Below are positions 35,669 to 44,429 of a DNA stretch of 64,000 bases, piece by piece. This DNA is from Pseudomonadota bacterium (GTDB lineage: Bacteria > Pseudomonadota > Gammaproteobacteria > Burkholderiales > Burkholderiaceae_B): the NCBI GenBank assembly GCA_023440825.1, contig JAEXRL010000029.1, positions 28,690 to 92,689 of the forward strand. Reading direction: 5' to 3'. Position numbers and translations under genes: made by a program. Numbering within the stretch: position 1 is the stretch's first letter; the number at the start of each line of letters is the position of its first letter. The notes beneath the pieces are model-generated. The model was not told the DNA's origin, searched no databases, and saw only the letters and a program-made list of their open reading frames with translations.

Positions 35669-36523
35669 TTAAATGTGATCACTGACGTAATCGCCTACCA
35701 CTTTTGCCAACCCTGTTAAGCTGTTTTGCAGCCGCACAAAGTTCGCGTTTTTCTCGCGTGTCGCGCAATCCATATACAAAGGCCGTTTAATCTCTATCTG
35801 GATGCTATGTCTGCCTTGCTCGGGCCGACCCATACGCTGAATCAAAGCGACTCCTTTATAGGGATCATTGCGCGCGACGGTGTACCCTTGCCCCAGCAAA
35901 TACGCTTCAATCACATCCATGAACTCAGGGCTACAAGTACTGCCATCCCGATCACCCAGCACAAAATCGGCCAGTTCTTTTTCTGGTAAACCAAGGCCTG
36001 CATAGGCATCGGCTGGCATAGAGTGCAAATTCATGTGCCACAACGCCCCATGTCGCTGATAAAGCTTCTCGGCCTCTAAGGCTAAGGTTTGGTGATAGGG
36101 TAAATAGTAGTTCGTAATTCTATGCTCGATCTGGGCCACACTGAGGCAACGATCATAAATAGGTTCGCCACGCACCTTACGCCACACCAGACCATACCCT
36201 AAGCGCGTTTTTTCAGTAGGCTGCAGGGGCTCTGGCCACCGCTCCCCCGCACACAACAGCTCACTGTCTATATCATTCACATCGCGGTTAGGATCTATAT
36301 ACGTGCGCGGAAAACTGGCAGCGAGCAAGGTCGCACCGTATTGCGGCAAAGCACGCCACAGCTCGTCCACAAAAGTGTCTTCGCCCTGACGCAAGTCCAT
36401 CATGGCCATGGCAGGCCGAAAATCCGCTGGATAAGTCATGCCACTATGAGGCGAGTCACAGAGCAAAGGCAACTCTTTGCCTAAAGGGGTACGTAGAAAG
36501 TACGGCTTGATATCCATGCTCAT
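35669..36523 (-). CDS. N-formylglutamate amidohydrolase family protein
   Basis: This 284-residue protein belongs to the FGase family, zinc-type hydrolases that release formate from N-formylglutamate or cleave related N-acyl amino acids. Visible family segments are LLCDSPHSGMTYPADF near residue 20, FVDELW, YIDPNRDVNDID, HMNLHSMPAD and IQIEIKRPLYMD. I set the start at ATG 36523 with AGGGAG upstream, 12 bases after the stop of the last ABC ATPase gene, so it is co-transcribed with the peptide transporter. No other hut gene is present, so its substrate is more likely an acylated or formylated amino acid or peptide brought in by that transporter. Confidence 0.85.
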   Translation of the reverse strand: MSMDIKPYFLRTPLGKELPLLCDSPHSGMTYPADFRPAMAMMDLRQGEDTFVDELWRALPQYGATLLAASFPRTYIDPNRDVNDIDSELLCAGERWPEPLQPTEKTRLGYGLVWRKVRGEPIYDRCLSVAQIEHRITNYYLPYHQTLALEAEKLYQRHGALWHMNLHSMPADAYAGLGLPEKELADFVLGDRDGSTCSPEFMDVIEAYLLGQGYTVARNDPYKGVALIQRMGRPEQGRHSIQIEIKRPLYMDCATREKNANFVRLQNSLTGLAKVVGDYVSDHI

Positions 36524-36534
36524 GTGTAGACTCC

Positions 36535-37545
36535 CTAAACATTCATATGATTGGCATGACAGGCACTTTGATGCCCTACCCCAGAATCGGCCAAAGACTG
36601 CAGCTCGGGCCGACTCGTATAGCAAGGCTCAAACGCACGCGGGCAGCGAGGGTGAAAGGCACACCCTGCCGGAGGGTCCAACGGTGACGGCAATTCACCT
36701 TTGATAGGAATAAAGTCGCGCTTTGCAGCCCGCAAGCGTGGCAGTTCCGAGAGCAAAGCTTGGGTATAGGGATGACGGGCATGGCTAAATAAAGTCTCCA
36801 CATCGGCTGTTTCAACTATTCTGCCCAAATACATAATTGCTACCCGATCAGCAATATGGCTTACCACACCCAGATTGTGACTGATAAACACGTAGCTCAG
36901 CCCTAACTCTTGCTGCAACGATTTAAATAAATTCAAGACCTGAGCCTGAATCGACACATCCAGCGCCGCTACCGCCTCGTCGCACACAATAGCAACCGGC
37001 CGTAAGGCCAGCGCACGCGCTATGCCAATACGCTGACGCTGCCCTCCCGAAAACTGATGTGGGTAGCGCAAACGGGTCGCTGGATCCAAACCCACTTTGA
37101 GCATCAAATCCACCACAAAGGCTTCTTGCCCCGCTTTGCTAACCAAACCATGCACCACCGCCGCCTCGCCAATGCAGTCCAATACTCGCATGCGTGGATT
37201 TAGCGAGGCAAAAGGATCTTGAAAAATCATTTGCACACTTAGCTCATAGGCCTTGCGTTGCTTGGCATCCAAGGTGTTCACATTTTGATTTTTATAAAAT
37301 ACCTGTCCTGCCGTAGGCTGTAAAATACCCGCCACCATACGACCCAAGGTGGACTTGCCACAGCCAGACTCTCCGACAATCGCCAGCGTCTCACCCGAGC
37401 GCAGCTCCAAACTTACAGCCTTGACCGCCTGCACGCTTTTCAAAGGCCCTTTGCCCACTAGCCTACGCCCCAAGCGGGTAAACACATCATTCTGGGGCAT
37501 AAACTCACGGCTTAAGTGCCGCAATTCAATCAAATTAGTGGGCAT
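36535..37545 (-). CDS. Dipeptide/oligopeptide ABC ATPase (OppF/DppF type)
   Basis: This 336-residue ATPase has Walker A VGESGCGKST, signature FSGGQRQRIGIARAL, Walker B VAIVCDEAVAALD and the C-terminal peptide-ABC region with CAFHPRCPRAFEPCY. These cysteines match the iron-sulfur-type tail seen in DppD/DppF proteins. Note that Walker B reads CDEAVAALD where CDEPVSALD is usual. I chose ATG 37545, preceded by AGGAG, which overlaps the upstream oppD-type gene by 11 bases. The subunit pairs with that ATPase. Confidence 0.92.
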   Translation of the reverse strand: MPTNLIELRHLSREFMPQNDVFTRLGRRLVGKGPLKSVQAVKAVSLELRSGETLAIVGESGCGKSTLGRMVAGILQPTAGQVFYKNQNVNTLDAKQRKAYELSVQMIFQDPFASLNPRMRVLDCIGEAAVVHGLVSKAGQEAFVVDLMLKVGLDPATRLRYPHQFSGGQRQRIGIARALALRPVAIVCDEAVAALDVSIQAQVLNLFKSLQQELGLSYVFISHNLGVVSHIADRVAIMYLGRIVETADVETLFSHARHPYTQALLSELPRLRAAKRDFIPIKGELPSPLDPPAGCAFHPRCPRAFEPCYTSRPELQSLADSGVGHQSACHANHMNV

Positions 37546-38533
37546 AGGCCAGCTCCTGCGCATGCCAGCATCTATGCTGATGACCAGAACTCACCGTATA
37601 GATGGGGGGCTCTTGCTCACAGGCCGTGCTGGCTCGCTCGCAACGTTGGCGAAAAGCGCAGCCCTCGCCCAGATTGACTAAAGAAGGGGTGCTGCCCTGA
37701 ATCTGATACAGCGCTTTACCACGCGTCTCAGTGGACGGAATGCAAGCCATCAAACCCTGAGTATACGGGTGGTAAGCATGTTCAATAATACCGCTTGTCG
37801 TGCCCACCTCGACCAGATTACCGGCGTACATCACCGCCAACCTATCCGCCAGTCCCGACACCACGGCCAGATCATGCGTAATCCAGATTAGCGCCGTGCC
37901 AAACTCAGCACATAACTTCTGCACCTCATACAAAATTTGACCTTGTATAGTGACATCCAACGCAGTGGTGGGCTCATCGGCAATAATCAGCTTAGGCTGG
38001 TTCAGTAAAGCAATAGCAATGGCTACTCGCTGGCGCATGCCTCCCGAAAGCTGGTGAGGATAAGCCTTGATGCGCTCCTTCGCTGCCGGTATGCCAACCC
38101 GTTCCAGCACCTCCACACTGCGTGCATAGGCGGCCTTGGTCGACACAGTCCGATGCGCCTTAATAGCCTCGACCATCTGCGTATCAATACGTAAAGTGGG
38201 ATTAAGCGTCATCATAGGATCCTGAAAAATCATGGCCAAGTCATTACCCCGCACCTGACGATATTGTTCAGCCGTCAGACTCAGCAAGTCATACCCGTTG
38301 AACTGTAAACGCTCTGCCTGTACCTGGCCTGGATGCGCCACCAACCCCATAATCGAAAAGCCGGTAATGCTTTTCCCTGAGCCTGACTCTCCCACCAGGC
38401 CCACAATCTCTCCCTCATTCACGCTCAGCGAAACGCCATTTACGGCTTTTACTACGCCCGCACGAGTGTGAAACCACGTACGCAAATTCTGAATTTCTAG
38501 CAAAGGTGACGAGGTCTTGGATATCAATGTCAT
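37535..38533 (-). CDS. Dipeptide/oligopeptide ABC ATPase (OppD/DppD type)
   Basis: This 332-residue ATPase has Walker A VGESGSGKS, signature LSGGMRQRVAIAIAL, Walker B LIIADEPTTALDVT and the C-terminal CAFRQRCERASTAC peptide-ABC region. The start at ATG 38533 has an AAGGGG ribosome site nine bases upstream; an ATG eight codons earlier overlaps the permease stop. It ends overlapping the second ATPase gene. It energises uptake by the DppB/DppC-type permeases encoded just before it. Confidence 0.92.
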   Translation of the reverse strand: MTLISKTSSPLLEIQNLRTWFHTRAGVVKAVNGVSLSVNEGEIVGLVGESGSGKSITGFSIMGLVAHPGQVQAERLQFNGYDLLSLTAEQYRQVRGNDLAMIFQDPMMTLNPTLRIDTQMVEAIKAHRTVSTKAAYARSVEVLERVGIPAAKERIKAYPHQLSGGMRQRVAIAIALLNQPKLIIADEPTTALDVTIQGQILYEVQKLCAEFGTALIWITHDLAVVSGLADRLAVMYAGNLVEVGTTSGIIEHAYHPYTQGLMACIPSTETRGKALYQIQGSTPSLVNLGEGCAFRQRCERASTACEQEPPIYTVSSGHQHRCWHAQELAYAH

Positions 38534-38546
38534 GGCGTCCACCCCC

Positions 38547-39461
38547 TTAAATCTCATTACGCGGGTTCAAAATATCTCGTAGGTGATCGCCTACCAGATT
38601 GATCGCAATCACTAAAACAGCCAAGGCTAAACCCGGAAAAAAAGAAATCCAGTAATTACCTGAGAGCAAGAACTCAAAACCATTGGCAATCAGCATCCCC
38701 AAAGAGGGCTCGGTAGGAGGAACACCTACCCCTAAAAAGGATAAGGTCGCCTCCAACGCTATCGCGTGTGCCAAATCGATGGTGGCGATCACCATGAGCG
38801 GAGGCACACAGTTGGGAAACACATGCCTGCGTAAAATACGCGTCCAAGGCAAGGCCATGCAACGAGCCGCCTCGATATACTCCTTGCTACTTTCCACAAT
38901 TGCCGCCCCTCGCGCGGTACGGGCAAAGTAAGCCCACTGCACCACAATCAAGGCAATAATGACCTTATCCACGCCCTTGCCCAGTACCGCCAGTAACACC
39001 AGAGCCACTAAGATCGCGGGAAAAGACAACTGTATATCCACCAAGCGCATCAATACCGCATCCACCCGGCCACCAAAATAAGCGCAAATCAGCCCCACAG
39101 CCGTCCCGAGCAAAAAGGCGGCTCCCACCGACACAAAGCCCACCACCATACTGATGCGCATGCCATATAAAATGGCCGATAAAATGTCTCGAGCCTGGCC
39201 ATCTGTGCCCAGCCAGTAAGTCAGCTTCCCATCCCCACTCACACTGCCAGGGGGGAGCTTGGTATCAAAAATATCCAGCGTGGCAATATCAAAAGGGTTT
39301 TGAGGAGCCAGCCACGGAGCAAACAAAGCCGCCAACAGATACAGGACTAAAACCAGCAGCCCCAGTACAGCCAGCGTGCTGGAGCGAAACTGCTGCCACA
39401 AGAAACGGGCACGACTTTCTTTTACCGCCGCGTGGGGTAATGGATTATCCAACGCACTCAT
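38547..39461 (-). CDS. Dipeptide ABC transporter permease (DppC type)
   Basis: This 304-residue inner-membrane permease has one N-terminal hydrophobic segment (about 30-50) and a C-terminal cluster of five, with the coupling loop EYIEAARCMALPWTRILRRHVFPN. The extended cytoplasmic N-terminus and the periplasmic stretch after the first helix are typical of DppC/OppC. It overlaps the DppB-type gene by four bases (39458-39461), which implies coupled synthesis of the heterodimer. Confidence 0.93.
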   Translation of the reverse strand: MSALDNPLPHAAVKESRARFLWQQFRSSTLAVLGLLVLVLYLLAALFAPWLAPQNPFDIATLDIFDTKLPPGSVSGDGKLTYWLGTDGQARDILSAILYGMRISMVVGFVSVGAAFLLGTAVGLICAYFGGRVDAVLMRLVDIQLSFPAILVALVLLAVLGKGVDKVIIALIVVQWAYFARTARGAAIVESSKEYIEAARCMALPWTRILRRHVFPNCVPPLMVIATIDLAHAIALEATLSFLGVGVPPTEPSLGMLIANGFEFLLSGNYWISFFPGLALAVLVIAINLVGDHLRDILNPRNEI

Positions 39462-40432
39462 GCACCACCCCCTAAACGCACGCGCGGATCCAACACAGTG
39501 TAGAAAATGTCTACGACCAGATTGAGCACCGCCAAAAACAAGACAGTCAGCATGAGGTACGCGACCACCACCGGGCGGTCTAACGTCACAATGGAGTCAA
39601 TTAATAACTTGCCCATGCCAGGCCAAGAAAATACCGTCTCGGTGACCACAGCAAACGCGATGACCTGCCCATACTCCAAGCCACCAATGGTAATGATAGG
39701 AATCAGTATGTTTTTCAGTAAGTGCACACCCAGCACACGTTGTTCACGCAAGCCCTTAGCCCGTGCAAACTTAATATAGTCCTGAGGCAAACACTCACGC
39801 GTGGCCGCTCGAGTAACCCGAATAATCAAGGCACACTTGGCCACCGCAATCGTGCTAGCTGGCAGTAGCAAATGCTTAATACCCGCCCAGCTTAAAATGC
39901 TTAAAGGCACTGGCCCCACATACTCTACCGGTCCGCGTCCACCGGCCGGCAACCAACCCAACATAACGGCAAACACCATAATCAGCATTAAGCCTACCCA
40001 AAAATTGGGTAAAGAAAATCCCAATAAGGAGCCCGCCATAATGCCACGCGCCGAGAATCGGTCCGGGTACAAGCCCGCATAGATCCCCACTGGTATGCCT
40101 ATCAGCATGGACATCAGCATGGCCAACGTAGCCAGCTCTAAGGTAGCGGGCATGCGCTCCAAAATTAAGTGCATCGCTGACACGCCGTTTAAAAAACTGC
40201 TGCCAAAGTCCAACTGACTGGCTTTACCAAGAAAAATTACGTATTGGCGCCATAGTGCTTGATCCAAACCGAGGTTTTGTCGAATCGCCTCGCGCTCCAG
40301 CTCCGTTGCCTCCGGACTGGCCAGCATTGAAACGGGATCACCCACTAAATACAAACCGCCAAACACCAATGCTGACATGATCAGCACCGCGATGAGGGTC
40401 TGGTAAAGGCGCCGCAAAATGGATGAAATCAT
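39458..40432 (-). CDS. Dipeptide ABC transporter permease (DppB type)
   Basis: This 324-residue permease begins with the typical hydrophobic helix (about 9-28) and the periplasmic loop with GLDQALWRQYVIFLGKASQLDFGSS. The coupling loop is YIKFARAKGLREQRVLGVHLLKN and the C-terminus carries VDIFYTVLDPRVRLG, both hallmarks of DppB/OppB. It follows the receptor gene by 18 bases. Together with the neighbouring subunits it forms a complete peptide-type importer. Confidence 0.93.
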   Translation of the reverse strand: MISSILRRLYQTLIAVLIMSALVFGGLYLVGDPVSMLASPEATELEREAIRQNLGLDQALWRQYVIFLGKASQLDFGSSFLNGVSAMHLILERMPATLELATLAMLMSMLIGIPVGIYAGLYPDRFSARGIMAGSLLGFSLPNFWVGLMLIMVFAVMLGWLPAGGRGPVEYVGPVPLSILSWAGIKHLLLPASTIAVAKCALIIRVTRAATRECLPQDYIKFARAKGLREQRVLGVHLLKNILIPIITIGGLEYGQVIAFAVVTETVFSWPGMGKLLIDSIVTLDRPVVVAYLMLTVLFLAVLNLVVDIFYTVLDPRVRLGGGA

Positions 40433-40450
40433 TTACGGCAACCTTTAGGT

Positions 40451-42034
40451 TTATTGCGCCAGATGCATGTCTTGAGCCAGGGTAAATTGATCGGCACGCC
40501 CATCGTAGCGGATGTCGTTTTTCATGGCCCACACAGATAGCTCAAACTGCAAAGGCAAAATACCGTAATCCTCAATCACCAGCTCCCCGGCCTTACCCAA
40601 TAGCTCAGCACGCTGTGTATCATCCAGCGTTTGCGAAGCCGTGATGACCAGCTTATCCAGCTCCGGGTTGGAGTACTTGGACCAGTTCGTCGTACCCAGA
40701 CCCTCTTCACGGTTACGGGTCATCACCAGCGACTTGAGAGGATTGATCATTTCGCCCGAACTGACTGCCCAGCCAGCCAGAAAAGTGCTAAATGCATATT
40801 GGTCACGCTGCTTGAAAAAGACGGCTGGGGCACTGGTTTCCACATCGGCCTTCACGCCTAAGCGGGCCCACATCGCTGCTACGGTCTGCGCGATTCTTTG
40901 ATCATTGGTATAGCGACCCGCCGGTGACCCCAGGCTGACAGTAAATCCGTTTGGATAGCCTGCTTCACGTAATAACTGCTGCGCTTTTTCCAGATCCGCC
41001 TTGGGGGCTTGAGCAAGTTTTTCTACTGTGCCAAAGCCGGGATAAGCCAGCAAGTTACCCGCGGGCTGTGCAGTGCCACCCATAATGCGATCCACGATGG
41101 CTTGCCTGTCTATGGCCAGCGACAAGGCTTGACGCACACGCTTATCGGTTAAGGGGTTCTTTCCATCGGTACCCTGCATCCCAGCAGGCACATCCTCGCC
41201 TTGATTCAAGGCGATATAAATAATTCTCAGCGACGGAGTTTCCTGCACCCGTAGTTTGCTGTCTTTCTTTAAACGCTCCAAATCGTCGGTGGGTGGATCT
41301 TCGATAAGATCCACATCACCCGCCAATAAAGCGGCCACGCGTGCAGCCGGATTCGTAATGGGACGATAAATCACACGCTCCCACTCTGGCTTATCACCCC
41401 AATAATTATCGTTACGCTCCAGCACAATCTGGGCGCCTCGCTGCCAAGAGGCAAATTTAAATGGCCCTGTACCCACCAAGCCATCACCACGGTTTAACTC
41501 AGTCGTCGTTTTGCCCTCAGGTGCATCGCCCGCTGCGGCCTTATGCGACATAATGGGCACCATAGACAGGTTGGGCAATAAAACGGGAGAAGGCCCCTTG
41601 GTCATAATCCGTACCGTGTGATCATCCACCGCCTCTACCTTGTCGACCGTGCTGAGATACAAGGCATACGAGGACGGACTATTGGGCACTTTGGGTACGC
41701 GCTCGTAAGTAAACACCACATCTTGCGCCGTGAACGGCTGGCCATCGCTAAACTTCACGTCTTTGCGCAAGTGAAAAATCCATTCATTACCATCGACTTC
41801 CCAGCTTTCGGCCAGTGCCGCTACCGGTTGTGACGATTTATCGGTACGTACTAGCGGATCAAACAAAGTCAGGGATAATTGCGTGTTAGGCGTTAATGAG
41901 TGATATTGTGGATCCAAAGCGGTAGGCTCGGCTCGCAAGGCGATCACTAAGTCGCGTGCTTGTACCACGCTAGCTGCGCCCAAGAGGGTAAGTACAATGG
42001 CTGCTGCTGCAGCGTTGCGCTTAAACATACTCAT
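40451..42034 (-). CDS. Peptide-type ABC transporter receptor (SBP_bac_5)
   Basis: This 527-residue periplasmic receptor has a signal peptide (about 1-26, ending at VVQARD) and the large SBP_bac_5 fold. Family segments include VIALRAEPTALDPQYHS, LRKDVKFSDGQPFTAQDVVFTYER and NPLTDKRVRQALSLAID. It resembles DppA-type receptors for dipeptides, glutathione or other small ligands; specificity is unknown. The ATG at 42034 has GGAGA upstream and a Met two codons later is an alternative. It is the first gene of the operon, which ends with an FGase-like hydrolase. Confidence 0.93.
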   Translation of the reverse strand: MSMFKRNAAAAAIVLTLLGAASVVQARDLVIALRAEPTALDPQYHSLTPNTQLSLTLFDPLVRTDKSSQPVAALAESWEVDGNEWIFHLRKDVKFSDGQPFTAQDVVFTYERVPKVPNSPSSYALYLSTVDKVEAVDDHTVRIMTKGPSPVLLPNLSMVPIMSHKAAAGDAPEGKTTTELNRGDGLVGTGPFKFASWQRGAQIVLERNDNYWGDKPEWERVIYRPITNPAARVAALLAGDVDLIEDPPTDDLERLKKDSKLRVQETPSLRIIYIALNQGEDVPAGMQGTDGKNPLTDKRVRQALSLAIDRQAIVDRIMGGTAQPAGNLLAYPGFGTVEKLAQAPKADLEKAQQLLREAGYPNGFTVSLGSPAGRYTNDQRIAQTVAAMWARLGVKADVETSAPAVFFKQRDQYAFSTFLAGWAVSSGEMINPLKSLVMTRNREEGLGTTNWSKYSNPELDKLVITASQTLDDTQRAELLGKAGELVIEDYGILPLQFELSVWAMKNDIRYDGRADQFTLAQDMHLAQ

Positions 42035-42581
42035 GAATGTCTCCGTTAATGTGAATGGTGTTCACAGTTTCTTTAATTTATTCATGCTTACCCAGCAGTG
42101 TAGACGTGGGTGCTTAAATCAAAGATACGTATTTTCCCCCACAAGCAATACCTGCCAGCACTGATTTTTTATTCATAAAACAAATAAAAAGATAAGAAAA
42201 ACAGCCACTAAAAACGTAGGCTCACCCCAGCTCGATTCGTAAACTTTCGTTAATTCATGCGCTTCAAGCTTGATCCAGAGTTACAAAAAAGAGAAAAACC
42301 ATGATCAATATCAATCACTTATTATTTATCATGTGTCATGCATAGAAAACAGCTTAAAATTAACACCAGCTTACAAATGTGTGTGAATGTTGAGGTTAAT
42401 AATATATTCAAGCTTTAAGCATGTAATTGAAATTTGTATTGAACAGATCAATACTTTTTTTATGATGCAAGCAAATCGACATCATGCTCATTAAAATTTC
42501 TATTTTTTACATACAGATTCCTTTAGAAAATACTTCGTCTAGGTCGCTGAAATAATGTGTCAAATGCAGGAAGTCGTTTAA
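42035..42581. other. AT-rich 547-base divergent intergenic region
   Basis: No convincing gene is seen between the receptor gene and pgi. The sequence is clearly richer in A and T than its surroundings. It holds GTATTGA (42436-42442) and its inverse complement TCAATAC (42448-42454) around a five-base spacer, followed by seven T residues (42455-42461). This could be a regulator site or a weak terminator of a small transcript. The region must contain the peptide-operon promoter and probably that of pgi. Confidence 0.5.
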
Positions 42582-44153
42582 ATGGATACGCTCACTTTAC
42601 CCGCCACCCTGAATCGCAGCTTGGAATGGCATGAATTCGTCAATACCGCTAGAAAAGCAGCCAACGATGACAAATTGCGTTGCTTGCAAGCTGCTGGGCT
42701 CACCATAGACCTTAGCGGTCAGCGAGACTCCGCAGACTTACAAGCCGCCGCGGCCTCACTCTTAGAGATGCGCAACTTTCAGGATCAGCGCAGAGCCCTT
42801 TTTGCGGGTGAAGTCGTCAACAGTACCGAACAACGAGCTGCCTGGCACTCGGCCTTACGAGCGCCTGCGCCCATCCATGACGTGGCGACGGAGCGAGCCC
42901 GCATGAACGAGTTCATCCGTAAGGCCGATCTGGAGCGTCGCTGGCGTAACGTCGTTCATATAGGCATCGGGGGCAGTGACTGGGGCATTCGACTCTCTCT
43001 CAGTGCCTTTGGCTATAGAAACTGCTGGCGCAATGTACGTTTTCTAGCCAATATTGATGGCCATGCTCTGGAAAGCGCCTTGTCTGGCCTGGACCCGCAC
43101 GACACCTTAATTGTGGTGGCCTCCAAATCCTTTAGCACTACCGAAACCTTGCAAAACGCGAGTCGCGCGTGCGAATGGCTAGAGAGCGCGGGTGTACCTA
43201 ACCGCATGAGCAATGTCATTGCCATTACTGCTAAACCTGACGCAGCGGCCCGCTGGGGAGTACCGCGGCAAAATATTTTCCCGTTCTGGGACTGGGTGGG
43301 CGGCCGTTTCTCGATCTGGTCCAGCGTTAGTCTAACGACGGCCTTATCTGTTAGCAGCGACGTAGTGGCCGGTATGCAAGCGGGCGCCGCCGCCATGGAC
43401 CAACATTTTCTTGATGCGCCTTTAGTCAGCAATGCACCGGTACAAATGGCCTTATCAGGGATAGTAAACCGCAGTGTGCTCGGTTACGGGTCACTCAATA
43501 TTTCCCCCTATGATTCACGCTTAGGTAATCTTGTGCCCTACATCCAGCAACTTGATATGGAGTCACTGGGTAAGTCCGTAGATACCTATGGTCGTCCTAT
43601 CGACGTCCCTACCGGACCCGCTGTCTGGGGCATGGCAGGCACGGATGCACAGCACACGTTTTACCAGTGGCTGCATCAGGGCAGTGACGGAGCGCCGGTC
43701 GACTTTATCGTTTGCCAGCACGCCGATCATGGCTGGGAGCACCACCACAGACTGCTACTGGCGAACTGCCTGGCCCAACGCCAGGCTCTGATGCAAGGCA
43801 AATCATACGAGCGAGCACTAGCCGGCTGTTTAGAAGAAGGCCTAAGCCAAGAACGCGCCCAAGAACTGGCACACCATCGCGTACATACAGGGGGCCGACC
43901 CAATACCTTAATCGTGCTGCCGCGCTTAAGTCCTTTCGCGCTGGGTGCATTAATTGCGCTGTACGAGCACAAAATTTTCACTCAAGCCATCATTTGGGGA
44001 CTGAACCCCTTTGATCAATGGGGGGTGGAATACGGCAAAGTGCTGGCCAATGGTATTGCACACGACTTAAGCAGCTCTAGCATTGATGCCTCTCACTACG
44101 ACGTCTCTACCGCGCACTGGCTACAACGCTTTAATAAGCCCCAGCGCGGATGA
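42582..44153 (+). CDS. pgi: Glucose-6-phosphate isomerase
   Basis: This 523-residue enzyme interconverts glucose 6-phosphate and fructose 6-phosphate. The phosphate-binding segment GIGGSDWGIRLS and ASKSFSTTETLQNA are present, along with QQLDMESLGKSVDTYG (family: QQLxMESNGK) and the C-terminal NPFDQWGVEYGKVLA. The change of N to L in the MESNGK motif is a small oddity; the catalytic glutamate is kept. In this group of bacteria it serves gluconeogenesis and cell-wall sugar supply. A GGAAG ribosome site precedes the ATG. A GC-rich hairpin follows the stop. Confidence 0.95.
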   Translation: MDTLTLPATLNRSLEWHEFVNTARKAANDDKLRCLQAAGLTIDLSGQRDSADLQAAAASLLEMRNFQDQRRALFAGEVVNSTEQRAAWHSALRAPAPIHDVATERARMNEFIRKADLERRWRNVVHIGIGGSDWGIRLSLSAFGYRNCWRNVRFLANIDGHALESALSGLDPHDTLIVVASKSFSTTETLQNASRACEWLESAGVPNRMSNVIAITAKPDAAARWGVPRQNIFPFWDWVGGRFSIWSSVSLTTALSVSSDVVAGMQAGAAAMDQHFLDAPLVSNAPVQMALSGIVNRSVLGYGSLNISPYDSRLGNLVPYIQQLDMESLGKSVDTYGRPIDVPTGPAVWGMAGTDAQHTFYQWLHQGSDGAPVDFIVCQHADHGWEHHHRLLLANCLAQRQALMQGKSYERALAGCLEEGLSQERAQELAHHRVHTGGRPNTLIVLPRLSPFALGALIALYEHKIFTQAIIWGLNPFDQWGVEYGKVLANGIAHDLSSSSIDASHYDVSTAHWLQRFNKPQRG

Positions 44154-44160
44154 GCCAAAT

Positions 44161-44181
44161 GGGCAGGCTCCCACCCTGCCC
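44161..44181 (+). terminator. Hairpin downstream of pgi
   Basis: GGGCAGG (44161-44167) pairs with CCTGCCC (44175-44181) around a seven-base loop, seven bases after the pgi stop. The following sequence is T/A-containing (TAGCTATTA) but lacks a true T-run. A terminator role is probable but not proven. Confidence 0.5.
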
Positions 44182-44371
44182 TAGCTATTACGGGTTCACC
44201 CTTTCTAGGCGTGATGGCACTTTCCAGCCTCGTCAAAGACTTCAGGGTTTTCCCGTAAAACCGCTATAAGTCATGCAATACAGCTAAAAACCGCAGGGGT
44301 TAACCCTCGATTATATGGGCTCTCCTCGGAGCTTTATTCGCTTTTGCTTATAGTGACGCCAAAGCTATCCG

Positions 44372-44394
44372 TTACATTGTTCACAACGATGTAA
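44372..44394. promoter_or_regulatory. Candidate operator upstream of the NCS2 permease
   Basis: TTACAT, one base, GTT, three bases, AAC, one base, ATGTAA form an interrupted 23-base dyad. It ends 35 bases before the permease start. Close by, GGGTTAACCC (44297-44306) is a perfect ten-base palindrome. Both may bind a purine-responsive repressor, but no such gene is adjacent. Inference from symmetry. Confidence 0.45.
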
Positions 44395-44429
44395 AAAACG
44401 ATAAATTCTCACCTATACGGAGACACCCC

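Noticed and set aside
42035..42581. A small gene in the gap before pgi
   Set aside because: Short frames here have no ribosome site and low-complexity, AT-rich codons.
43712..44014. Open frames on both strands inside the 3' part of pgi
   Set aside because: They are by-products of the GC-rich pgi codons and have no start signal or family similarity.
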